64,000 nucleotides of DNA from Pedobacter helvus (GTDB lineage Bacteria > Bacteroidota > Bacteroidia > Sphingobacteriales > Sphingobacteriaceae), in NCBI RefSeq assembly GCF_005925325.1, contig NZ_SRMP01000001.1, forward strand, positions 496,001-560,000, written 5' to 3'. Under the pieces are notes generated by a model. That model did not search any database, was not told the DNA's origin, and saw only the letters and a program-made list of their open reading frames with translations. The translations under genes and the position numbers were made by a program. Shown here in pieces: positions 1-7,586 of the stretch (position 1 is its first letter; each line of letters starts with the position of its first letter).

Positions 1-1224
1 CATGGTAGCTATACCAGGAGTAAACAAACCATACAAATTCATTAAATATAAAAAGATAGGTTTATCTGAATAACTTAATAGCAATACCGCACTACAAATT
101 CCGAAAAAGATAATGGCAACACCTGCCCTCTTTCCAAAACGAATAGCTTGTCCATCTGTAGCTTTTTTATTGATGTATTCGCTATAAACATCTACTGTTA
201 AAATAGTTGTGCAAGAGTTGATGGCCCCAGAGATATGCGACATAATAGCCGAAATAAGACCTGCCATTACCAAACCTATCAATCCGCTAGGCAACAAAGT
301 TTTAACTAAGGTTGAGAAAAGTAAATCTGGCTGTTCTAAAGCTGGTAAAAATGCAGGCGCTACCAATGCCGGAATAGTGATGATCAATGGCACAAAAAAC
401 TTTAAATAATCGCCAAAAATAACACCCATGCGACCATGCCACTCATTTTTTGCTGCCAATACCCTTTGTACGATAAATTGATTAGTTGCACAATAAAACA
501 CGCTGATACACAATAGACCTCCTAGGTACATTGTCCAGGGAAAATCTGGATCATTGGCAGGATAGAACATCTTCCAATCCTTTGACGACTCTACGATAGC
601 TCCAAAACCGCCCGCCTTATCAATAGTGGCAAATGTAAGTACTAATCCGCCTAATACTAAAATTATCAATTGCACCATTTCTGTCCATATTACCGCCTTT
701 AACCCTCCTAAAATGGTGTATAAACCAGTTAAAAGTGCCATTCCAATAATGCTATAGAAAATTGGGATATCAAAAAGAGCATGGAGCGTTAAGCCGCCTA
801 AATACAACACCGCACCTATCTCTACAAAAATGTAGGTAAATAAAATTAAGATAGCATAAAGCACTCTTGTAGAAGTTCCAAACCGTTTTTCTAGGTACTC
901 TGGAACTGTATAAAATCCATTTCTGATATAGAAAGGAAGGAAAACCCAAAGTAAAGCATTGAAACCAATTAATATCGCTCCCCATTCTAAAGTAATGGCT
1001 ACGAAGCCTCTACTATAGGCTGCTCCCATTGCACCCACTAAGTGATGGCTACTGATGTTAGCGGCAATGATACTTCCACCAATCATCCACCACGGTAATT
1101 TATCTCCCGCTAGGAAATAATCTCTTTTTGACTTCGAGCTTTGTTTAGAAGCATACAATCCCAAAGCAACAATACCAATAATATAAATGGTAAAAATTGC
1201 AATATCAATTATTTCAAGTTTCAT
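1..1224 (-). CDS. Sodium:solute symporter (SSS family), 3' end outside the window
   Basis: The frame stays open from an ATG at 1224 to the window edge (408 codons), so the C-terminus is missing. The protein is almost entirely hydrophobic helices. It carries SSS/SGLT-type sequence such as GDKLPWWMIGGSIIAANISS near residues 41-60, a VPEYLEKRFG segment near residue 107 and an NQFIVQRVLAAK segment near residue 248, all typical of the family. It would import a sugar, uronate or similar solute with sodium across the inner membrane. It lies 35 bp downstream of the ceramidase-like gene on the same strand and is the last visible gene of the catabolic operon, so it probably imports the monomer released by the PUL enzymes. 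Family is secure; substrate is inferred from context only. Confidence 0.93.
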   Translation of the reverse strand, partial: MKLEIIDIAIFTIYIIGIVALGLYASKQSSKSKRDYFLAGDKLPWWMIGGSIIAANISSHHLVGAMGAAYSRGFVAITLEWGAILIGFNALLWVFLPFYIRNGFYTVPEYLEKRFGTSTRVLYAILILFTYIFVEIGAVLYLGGLTLHALFDIPIFYSIIGMALLTGLYTILGGLKAVIWTEMVQLIILVLGGLVLTFATIDKAGGFGAIVESSKDWKMFYPANDPDFPWTMYLGGLLCISVFYCATNQFIVQRVLAAKNEWHGRMGVIFGDYLKFFVPLIITIPALVAPAFLPALEQPDLLFSTLVKTLLPSGLIGLVMAGLISAIMSHISGAINSCTTILTVDVYSEYINKKATDGQAIRFGKRAGVAIIFFGICSAVLLLSYSDKPIFLYLMNLYGLFTPGIATM

Positions 1225-1259
1225 TTTAGGTTGTTTGGTTAGTAGGTTTTTCGATTGGT

Positions 1260-2627
1260 TTAAGATGTTGCGATCAAATGTTCTATTTTGGCAATAACTT
1301 CAGCAATCAAGAGCTCTAAGCCACCTTTTTCAAAAGGTGTTTGCCATACAGCATAAATATCTTTTCCATATAAATCTTCTGGCGGTAAGTAGCCCAAATA
1401 ACCATTAGCAATGTTGATAAAAGCCATATATCTATCTTTAAAATGAGCTCTAATTAACTCCTGCCCAATGGCATAAACTTCATTTGCTTGCGCCACTACA
1501 AAGGCATCACCAAATTGCCAAATCCATACAGGCAATATCGCATGAGTTTGTGTTCCAATTGATTTACGAGTGTTCAGTTTGCGCCAAAGTCGATCTTTCA
1601 TCACTCTATCTTCGCAAGCGCTAAATTCCGCTTCTATTTTTTCGATAGAGTCTAATTGTTTGTAAGGTATTTTGACTTCAAATTTTATTTGTCTGAAAAC
1701 TTGGCTAGGCACAATCTGCTTCTCCACATAAATAGCTAAAGGCGCTCCAGATTGCAAAGCATGGTCAAAAGTCCATTTTTTGCCAAGAGGTGATGTATTT
1801 TCTAAAGTCGATAAAATGGCATAACCCAATTTTCTACCGTTTGCATCTACTATTTCGGGATCTTTAACGTATTGTTTTTTGGGTGCCAAATCTCCAGAAG
1901 CACCTTGTAAAAATACAACTGGCACATTTAACTTGTCCAAAATCAGTTCACGCATTGCACCTACATAATCAGGCGAAATGAGTGTATTTTCATGAGCAAA
2001 CGTAGTTGGATGACAGGCATAATTGCAGATCAGCGCCTTCAATTCGCCATTAGCGCCAGTCAATCTACCTATTAAAAGTGTTTGATCAGCAGGCTTGGAT
2101 GGATCGTAACCAATCAGATATTCGCCATTGAGGTTCAAATCTCTTTTGGTAGCCAAATCGCAACAGCCGTACTCCCAAGAAAGAAAACCATCGATTAAAT
2201 TTTCCTTTACCTTGTTGATGCTTTCAATAGCAGTGTTTTTTAAAAATTCTAAATAGGGAGCGATAAATTCGCCACCATTCTGATCTTTATCGTTAGAGCA
2301 AATGCTTGGCCCGGCATGCGTATGCGACAAACAAAATAGCAACTGCTCTTCACTCAGTCCACATGCTAGAAGAATTGCAGTTCTTAAATTTCGTTCGTCG
2401 TCATTATTTTTCCACCAACCTAAATCGGCCGAAATAACTACCCCTAAAGTCCCGTCATCACTCTGTGTAACTAAACACGATAAGAATAATGGTTTATGCA
2501 CTCCAGAAGCCACATCAAACTTAGCCGCACCCCAATTTCTCGAATAAATTCCTTTGGGAGGTGTAATATCGACTTCAATAATTTGAAATTTTAAGGAAGT
2601 AACTGAGTTTGGAGATAAGGTAGCCAT
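1260..2627 (-). CDS. Neutral/alkaline ceramidase-fold protein
   Basis: 455 residues resembling the N-terminal domain of neutral/alkaline non-lysosomal ceramidases, zinc amidases that split N-acyl bonds. It has SHTHAGP at 101-107 and ACHPTT at 204-209, which give candidate zinc ligands H102/H104 and H206, and a late NGYLGYLPPEDLY segment. It lacks the C-terminal Ig-like domain of true ceramidases and has no signal peptide, so it should be cytoplasmic. The hexapeptide that holds the nucleophilic serine in characterised enzymes (GDVSPN, from memory) reads GDLAPK at 245-250, so that serine is an alanine here. It sits 14 bp after the SDR gene. I infer a sugar-amide hydrolase or other divergent role rather than ceramide hydrolysis. 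Confidence 0.85.
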   Translation of the reverse strand: MATLSPNSVTSLKFQIIEVDITPPKGIYSRNWGAAKFDVASGVHKPLFLSCLVTQSDDGTLGVVISADLGWWKNNDDERNLRTAILLACGLSEEQLLFCLSHTHAGPSICSNDKDQNGGEFIAPYLEFLKNTAIESINKVKENLIDGFLSWEYGCCDLATKRDLNLNGEYLIGYDPSKPADQTLLIGRLTGANGELKALICNYACHPTTFAHENTLISPDYVGAMRELILDKLNVPVVFLQGASGDLAPKKQYVKDPEIVDANGRKLGYAILSTLENTSPLGKKWTFDHALQSGAPLAIYVEKQIVPSQVFRQIKFEVKIPYKQLDSIEKIEAEFSACEDRVMKDRLWRKLNTRKSIGTQTHAILPVWIWQFGDAFVVAQANEVYAIGQELIRAHFKDRYMAFINIANGYLGYLPPEDLYGKDIYAVWQTPFEKGGLELLIAEVIAKIEHLIATS

Positions 2628-2641
2628 ATTATTTCGATAGG

Positions 2642-3409
2642 TTAAGGTCTAAGCAGCGACAATCCGCCATCCATTAAAAAAGTAGAACCTGTTACATGTT
2701 GGCATTGGCTAGAATTTAGCCACAAAACCTGCGCTGCCACCTCATCGGCTTCCATAATTTTTCCCAAAGGAACTTTACTTTGCGAGATCGATTTCTGTTC
2801 TGGCAACTCGCTCCATACGGTTTTACTCAAACCTGCATTTACATAACCAGGAGCAATTTCGTTCACTCTGATTCCATTTGGCGCATATTCTAAAGCCATC
2901 GTTTGGTTAATCATACGCACAGCTGCCTTAGAAACGCTGTAAGCTGGTAAATTTTGATGCACCGCATGTGCTGCCCAACTTCCCAAGAAAAGAATGCTCC
3001 CTTTGACTTGTTTTTCTACCATGCTTTTGGCAGCGAAATTGGCAAAATAGAAAGCTCCATCTACGTTTACACGCATCTCGGTAGACCATTCTTCGGGGCT
3101 TAAGGTTTTAAAGTCTTTGATAGTTACCCTAGCTGCATTAGAAATACAATGATCTATTTTACCATATTTAGCTTCTACTTCGTTGATGAAAACCAATACT
3201 GCTTTATCATCAGAAACGTTTAGGGATTTGTACTCGAAATTGCCTGTGTAGTTTTTTAAGAGAAGTAGTTTTTCTTCCGCTTTATCCGCAGGAACCACAT
3301 CGCTTAACACCACAATAGCTTGCGCTTTTAAATAAGCGGTTGCAATGGCCAAACCGATATCGCCCAATGCACCACTAATTACAACTACCTTATCTTTCAA
3401 TTCCTGCAT
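2642..3409 (-). CDS. SDR-family NAD(P)-dependent dehydrogenase
   Basis: 255 residues, the classical short-chain dehydrogenase length. The cofactor motif is GALGDIG (13-19), followed by SNAA (90-93), the N115 region, catalytic S144, and YSVSK with Y157 and K161. The C-terminal VTGSTFLMDGG is the usual FabG-like ending. It is cytoplasmic and soluble. It lies 9 bp from the enolase-superfamily dehydratase gene, so it probably oxidises or reduces a sugar-acid intermediate of the same pathway, for example a 2-keto-3-deoxy sugar acid. The exact substrate cannot be read from sequence. The adjacent lipoprotein and SusCD block makes a PUL role much more likely than fatty-acid synthesis. Confidence 0.92.
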   Translation of the reverse strand: MQELKDKVVVISGALGDIGLAIATAYLKAQAIVVLSDVVPADKAEEKLLLLKNYTGNFEYKSLNVSDDKAVLVFINEVEAKYGKIDHCISNAARVTIKDFKTLSPEEWSTEMRVNVDGAFYFANFAAKSMVEKQVKGSILFLGSWAAHAVHQNLPAYSVSKAAVRMINQTMALEYAPNGIRVNEIAPGYVNAGLSKTVWSELPEQKSISQSKVPLGKIMEADEVAAQVLWLNSSQCQHVTGSTFLMDGGLSLLRP

Positions 3410-3418
3410 ATTCTATGT

Positions 3419-4597
3419 TTACCAGTCGCCTACGCTACCATCTTTATAAAATGTTCTCTGCAAAACTTCTTGCTGAAAAGGATGTTTTTTAACTTCCTCT
3501 TCGTTGATTTCGATCCCCAACCCTGGTCGGCCGTTAGGCAGCACAATTCTACCTTCTTTTTGAACGGTGAATCCTTCGGAAACTACATCTTCTCTCCATT
3601 CTACATCTTTATGTACACTTTCGCAGATGATGTAAGAAGGTGTAGCAAAACCCAACTCGATAGAGGCCGCTGTACTCACTGGTCCTTGCGGGTTGTGCGG
3701 CGCCATCGAAACTCGGTAAGCTTCGGCTAAAGCACCAATTTTACGAGCCTCACTTAAACCTCCACAATGGGTAATATCAGGCTGAATTACACTTACAGCA
3801 CGTTTCTCTAACAATTCTCTAAAAGCATGTACGCCAACCAAACGCTCACCCGAAGCTATCGGCGTTTGCACCGCTCTCTGAATTAGAGCAATATCTTCCA
3901 TGGTTTCTGGCCAGCAAGGTTCTTCGAAAAAGTACAAACCATAAGGCTCCAAAGCTTTGGCAAACAACATCCCCATTCTAGGGCTAGGACGAGCGTGACA
4001 ATCTACCATAATATCGATATCATCTCCAACAGCATCTCTCATTGCCGCTACGCAAGCTTCCGCATATTTAACGGGACGTAAACCTTCTAAGGGCATCGTT
4101 TCTGGAACAGCCATTGATTTAAATGCTGTAAAACCATCTTCTACTGCCATTTGAGCAAGTTCCCCAAAACGTTTTGCATCGCCTGGAGCAGTTTCATAGA
4201 AATCTTCCATTTTACCACCACCTAAATGACAGTACAAACGGATATGATCTCTTACCCTACCACCCCAAAGCTCGTGACATGGCACTCCGTGAATTTTACC
4301 TAAAATATCCCACAGGGCAATATCGATACCACTGATCGCTGTGCCACGTACGATACCGTTGCCATGCCAAAAATGCTGACGATACATCATTTGCCAAAGG
4401 TGTTCTATTCTCCGAGGATCTTCGCCCACCAATAATTGAGAAATATCTTCGATAGCGCCAACTACACTTTTGGTGTGCCATTCTAAAGTTGCCTCGCCCC
4501 AACCCCATAAACCTGGTTGGTCGGTCACTACTTTTACAAAAATCCAGTTTCTCATACGTGCATTACACACGTAGGTTTCAATTGCTGTAATCTTCAT
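3419..4597 (-). CDS. Mandelate racemase/muconate lactonizing-family sugar acid dehydratase (galactonate dehydratase-like)
   Basis: 392 residues of the enolase superfamily. N-terminal capping domain about 1-115 ([21 protein letters not shown]), then a TIM barrel. The metal ligands are visible as D199 in VDCH, E225 in FFEEP and E251 in SGERL. The H201/H301 acid-base pair and E326 match the arrangement of D-galactonate dehydratase (Dx[10 protein letters not shown] at 300-308, CES at 325-327). The expected reaction is dehydration of an aldonic acid to a 2-keto-3-deoxy acid in the cytoplasm. Neighbouring SDR and aminotransferase genes are within 10 bp. The family is certain; galactonate versus another C5/C6 acid is not. 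Confidence 0.92.
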   Translation of the reverse strand: MKITAIETYVCNARMRNWIFVKVVTDQPGLWGWGEATLEWHTKSVVGAIEDISQLLVGEDPRRIEHLWQMMYRQHFWHGNGIVRGTAISGIDIALWDILGKIHGVPCHELWGGRVRDHIRLYCHLGGGKMEDFYETAPGDAKRFGELAQMAVEDGFTAFKSMAVPETMPLEGLRPVKYAEACVAAMRDAVGDDIDIMVDCHARPSPRMGMLFAKALEPYGLYFFEEPCWPETMEDIALIQRAVQTPIASGERLVGVHAFRELLEKRAVSVIQPDITHCGGLSEARKIGALAEAYRVSMAPHNPQGPVSTAASIELGFATPSYIICESVHKDVEWREDVVSEGFTVQKEGRIVLPNGRPGLGIEINEEEVKKHPFQQEVLQRTFYKDGSVGDW

Positions 4598-4605
4598 CAG
4601 CTCAA

Positions 4606-5928
4606 TTATATTTGTTTTAAAACCTGCTCTGTCACTTCTAATGTTTTACTGATGTCTTCATCTGTATGTGCAAAAGAAATACTTCCTTGTTTAATTGGCG
4701 CAGGAAAATTGTATACACCTTGTTTAATCAGTTCCTTTCGGTAACGAGAATCAAAATCAAAATCATGATTTAACAACACATCATGAAAATTAACGGGCTC
4801 GTGATCCATAAAATATACGCAAAATGCAGAACCTTGCCTTGCAACATATACTGGTCTGTCTAATTTAGAAAATATTTCTTGATAACCTTGTTGCAAAGCA
4901 GCTCCAAGTCTATCTACATGCTCATACACATTATGCACAGGCGATTTTAATTTCTCTAAAGTTGCAATAGCAGCAGCCGTTGTTAATGGAAAAGCATTGT
5001 AAGTACCGGCAATTAGCACTCGGTTTTCCTTATCAGGATGAACGAAATAGTCCATGTATTTTTTCTTACCTGCAATTACTCCTAGCGGATAGCCATTTGC
5101 TACAGCCTTCCCAAAGGTAGACAAGTCTGGAGTCACCCCACAAATAGATTGATAACCACCTAAAGCATGTCTAAAACCTGTTTTTACTTCATCAAAAATC
5201 AATAAGCAACCATTTTTATCAGACAATTCACGCAAACCTTCTAAATACCCCGATTGAGGTTTAACGATCCCAATATTTTGTAAAAGTGGCTCTAGCAAGA
5301 TACAAGCCACATCGAATTTATCTAATATATAGTTAATACTGTCTAGGTCGTTATAATTTACTACGTGCACCAAGTTGCTATGCGCTTTTGGCACACCGGC
5401 ACTTAACGAATCGAAAGGATATTCGCCCGGACTAACGTAAGCTCCCACATCTTCCAACTTACTGATTACATTACAAGCTACATCATTGTGCCAGCCGTTA
5501 TAGCCACCTTGCATTACAATGATATGATCGCGTTTAGTTACCGCTCTTGCAATTCTGATGGCGTGATAAGTAGCTTCTGAACCTGTAGTAGTAATTTGTA
5601 TACTTTCTGCGCTTGGTACACTTTCACAAAATAGCTGCGCAAACTCACCTTCTAATAAGGTAGGCCCAGCACCCATTAATACTTGATTTTCTGAAAGCGT
5701 ACGTTTTACTGCCTCATTGATATCTTGGTCATTATGACCGAAAAAAGAAGCTGCAAAGCCAGCTTGATAGTCGATATATTCTTTTCCGTCAGCATCTACC
5801 ACTCGACTACCTTGCCCCTTCACAAAACAAATATTAGGTTCTGTTTTCCTATTTAATGAAACCACCCCTCCAGGTATCCACTGTTCATTGTTCTGCAAAA
5901 TGGCTGCAGATTTTAAATTCTCTTGCAT
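4606..5928 (-). CDS. Class-III PLP aminotransferase (glutamate-1-semialdehyde aminomutase-like)
   Basis: A HemL-like fold type I PLP enzyme of about 440 residues. Counting from the upstream ATG at 5976, it shows the TTGSEA phosphate-binding segment (130-135), FDEVKTGFR with cofactor D262, and the Schiff-base lysine K290 in [14 protein letters not shown] prefer the internal ATG at 5928 because the sequence from there (MQENLKSAA) matches the usual HemL N-terminus; the ATG at 5976 remains possible. It is not likely to serve haem synthesis, because it sits first in a sugar-acid catabolic operon behind a GTATAC operator region. I infer transamination or amino-group migration on an amino-sugar acid or semialdehyde derived from the PUL substrate. 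Confidence 0.88.
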   Translation of the reverse strand: MQENLKSAAILQNNEQWIPGGVVSLNRKTEPNICFVKGQGSRVVDADGKEYIDYQAGFAASFFGHNDQDINEAVKRTLSENQVLMGAGPTLLEGEFAQLFCESVPSAESIQITTTGSEATYHAIRIARAVTKRDHIIVMQGGYNGWHNDVACNVISKLEDVGAYVSPGEYPFDSLSAGVPKAHSNLVHVVNYNDLDSINYILDKFDVACILLEPLLQNIGIVKPQSGYLEGLRELSDKNGCLLIFDEVKTGFRHALGGYQSICGVTPDLSTFGKAVANGYPLGVIAGKKKYMDYFVHPDKENRVLIAGTYNAFPLTTAAAIATLEKLKSPVHNVYEHVDRLGAALQQGYQEIFSKLDRPVYVARQGSAFCVYFMDHEPVNFHDVLLNHDFDFDSRYRKELIKQGVYNFPAPIKQGSISFAHTDEDISKTLEVTEQVLKQI

Positions 5929-6008
5929 AAAACGTGATTCGTTGTTATTATTATGTAAACTATTAGACAGATACACGTTAAATTATGTATCCCATAACTA
6001 ATTATTAT

Positions 6009-6040
6009 TGTATACTAAATTACAATTTTTATGTATACAT
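6009..6040. promoter_or_regulatory. Paired GTATAC palindromes, candidate GntR operators
   Basis: Two GTATAC cores (6010-6015 and 6033-6038) lie 23 bp apart, about two helical turns, in the divergent region between the aminotransferase and SMP-30 genes. The second is a perfect 10-bp palindrome, ATGTATACAT. The same element recurs in the SusC divergent region. Inferred target of the GntR/FCD regulator encoded at 6886-7524. Confidence 0.55.
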
Positions 6041-6065
6041 TTAAATAAATTTATATTTTTTTTCA

Positions 6066-6863
6066 ATGCCTATAATTTTAACCGACCTAAATTTTCCCGA
6101 AGGGCCTTGTTTTGACAGCAAAGGCAATATTTGGCTAGTAGAAAAAGATGCCGGAAACTTAGTATCAGTTAGTGATAATGCACATACCAGGTATTATGTA
6201 GATGGAGCGCCTAACGGAATCGCTATCGACAAAAATGATTTAGTTTGGTTTTGCGATTCGAAACAGAACAGCATCAGAACCTTTAATCCAACAGATTTAA
6301 CAACCAGCACGATAGTTAATCAATATGAAAACGAAGCATTAAAAATGCCTAACGATTTGGCTTTTGACCAAACAGGCAATCTATTATTTACTTGTCCGGG
6401 CGATAAACTGGAAGACAACACAGGTTACATCTGTTGCTTAGGTAAAGATGGAAAACTGTCAAAAATTTTCGAAGGAATGTTTTATCCTAACGGACTAGCA
6501 TTAAGCAAAGATCAATCTCAATTGTTTGTAGCAGAAACCGGAACAAAAAAAATATGGAGATTTGATTGGGATAGCCAAACCAAACAGCTTAAACACATGG
6601 CTTTATTTGCTGAAACAGGAGGCTCTATTGGCCCAGATGGAATGGCGTTTGATGAAGATGGGAATTTATACGTAGCAGTTTATGGTTCTAGCAAAGTGAA
6701 AGTTTGGGATAAAAATGGTGCATTAAAAGAAGAAATTGACGCCTATGGATATAATCCCACAAATTGCGCTTTAGATCCTTCGGGAAAGAAGGGACTAATG
6801 ATTACCGAAGCAGAACAAGGCATTTTAGTTCAGCATGTGACAAAAAAAAGAGGGATTATCTAA
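6066..6863 (+). CDS. SMP-30/gluconolactonase-family lactonase
   Basis: 265 residues of six-bladed propeller sequence, with the family's metal-site signposts: FPEGP at 9-13 (glutamate ligand), MPNDLAFD near 96-103, YPNGLALS and GPDGMAFDEDGNLYVA (aspartate ligand). No signal peptide, so it should be cytoplasmic. It would hydrolyse sugar-acid lactones (for example a hexono- or urono-lactone) to the free acid, the substrate of an aldonate dehydratase like the one encoded next to it. It is the only plus-strand gene in the first 17 kb and shares the GTATAC operator region with the divergent catabolic operon. Family assignment is firm; the lactone is not identified. Confidence 0.9.
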   Translation: MPIILTDLNFPEGPCFDSKGNIWLVEKDAGNLVSVSDNAHTRYYVDGAPNGIAIDKNDLVWFCDSKQNSIRTFNPTDLTTSTIVNQYENEALKMPNDLAFDQTGNLLFTCPGDKLEDNTGYICCLGKDGKLSKIFEGMFYPNGLALSKDQSQLFVAETGTKKIWRFDWDSQTKQLKHMALFAETGGSIGPDGMAFDEDGNLYVAVYGSSKVKVWDKNGALKEEIDAYGYNPTNCALDPSGKKGLMITEAEQGILVQHVTKKRGII

Positions 6864-6877
6864 ATAACCCCTCTATC
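6848..6877. terminator. Imperfect terminator hairpin between convergent genes
   Basis: AGAGGG at the SMP-30 stop pairs with CCCTCT downstream, with a further TTAT/ATAA extension and one mismatch, and an A-run on the 5' side (T-run for the minus strand). It lies between the convergent SMP-30 and GntR genes. Confidence 0.5.
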
Positions 6878-6885
6878 GATAATTA

Positions 6886-7524
6886 TTAGACTAACTCTAA
6901 AGCCTCTTGCTCCCCCCGGTACAGATGACGAACTAAAGATGAGTACGAAAGTTCCCAATCGTCTTTAGCCAAACCTTCGACAATTGCACGGTGCTCTTTA
7001 TCAGTATCTTGATAATCTTCCATTTGATCCATTACCGCACCCAACCTCATGTGAAACAAAGGAATATTACTGTTTTTGTACATTAATATCAATCTAGCAT
7101 TCTCGGTGCTTTCGATCATTTTTTCATGAAATTTCACATCAGCTTCGCAAGCACCACCATAATATCCTTTTTCTACCATGGCAGAAAAGTCGTCGCAGAT
7201 TAATTGCAGCTCCTTTATTACCTCTTTATTTTTTTTTGCAAAAAGGATTTTTAACGCTCCAATTTCCAATATTTCTCTTAACTCTCGGATCTCTTTTACA
7301 TCTTCTATAGTCATGCTTTTTACGAAGCAACCACCTTTGCCGCCAAACTCCACTAAACTTTCGCCCGCCAAGCGCATGAAAGCCTCTCTCACAGCTACGC
7401 GACTCACCGACATTTTCTCCGCCCAAAAATTCTCAACTAAACGAGCGCCTCCCGCCAACTGACTAGAAAGTATTTTCTTTCTAACTTCCAAATACACCTT
7501 ATAAGCTAACGAATCTTCTTTCAT
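6886..7524 (-). CDS. GntR-family (FadR/FCD) transcriptional regulator
   Basis: 212 residues. The N-terminal winged helix (about 1-70) contains SVSRVAVREAFMRLAGESLVE, the GntR recognition-helix pattern. The C-terminal FCD domain has the helical EIRELREILE segment and candidate metal ligands in DVKFHEKM, an FHMRL histidine and a late VRHLY histidine. I start at the ATG 7524; a TTG seven codons upstream (7545) also opens the frame. FCD regulators typically sense sugar acids or other small carboxylates. It lies in the middle of the PUL, and GTATAC palindromes at 6009-6040 and around 16.82-16.93 kb are its likely operators. A near match, TGCATACAT (7527-7535), just before its own start suggests autoregulation. 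Confidence 0.92.
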   Translation of the reverse strand: MKEDSLAYKVYLEVRKKILSSQLAGGARLVENFWAEKMSVSRVAVREAFMRLAGESLVEFGGKGGCFVKSMTIEDVKEIRELREILEIGALKILFAKKNKEVIKELQLICDDFSAMVEKGYYGGACEADVKFHEKMIESTENARLILMYKNSNIPLFHMRLGAVMDQMEDYQDTDKEHRAIVEGLAKDDWELSYSSLVRHLYRGEQEALELV

Positions 7525-7586
7525 TCTGCATACATTTTTAACCAAAAATAAGAATACAATTTAATTTCCGAAAAACCAAAAAATAA

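Noticed and set aside
4706..4720. GTATAC inside the aminotransferase coding region as another GntR operator
   Set aside because: It lies deep in coding sequence without a palindromic extension matching the promoter sites; a 6-mer is expected several times by chance in AT-rich DNA.
4606..5928. Aminotransferase as haem-biosynthetic HemL
   Set aside because: Its neighbours are PUL genes and it shares their operator region; no other tetrapyrrole gene is near.
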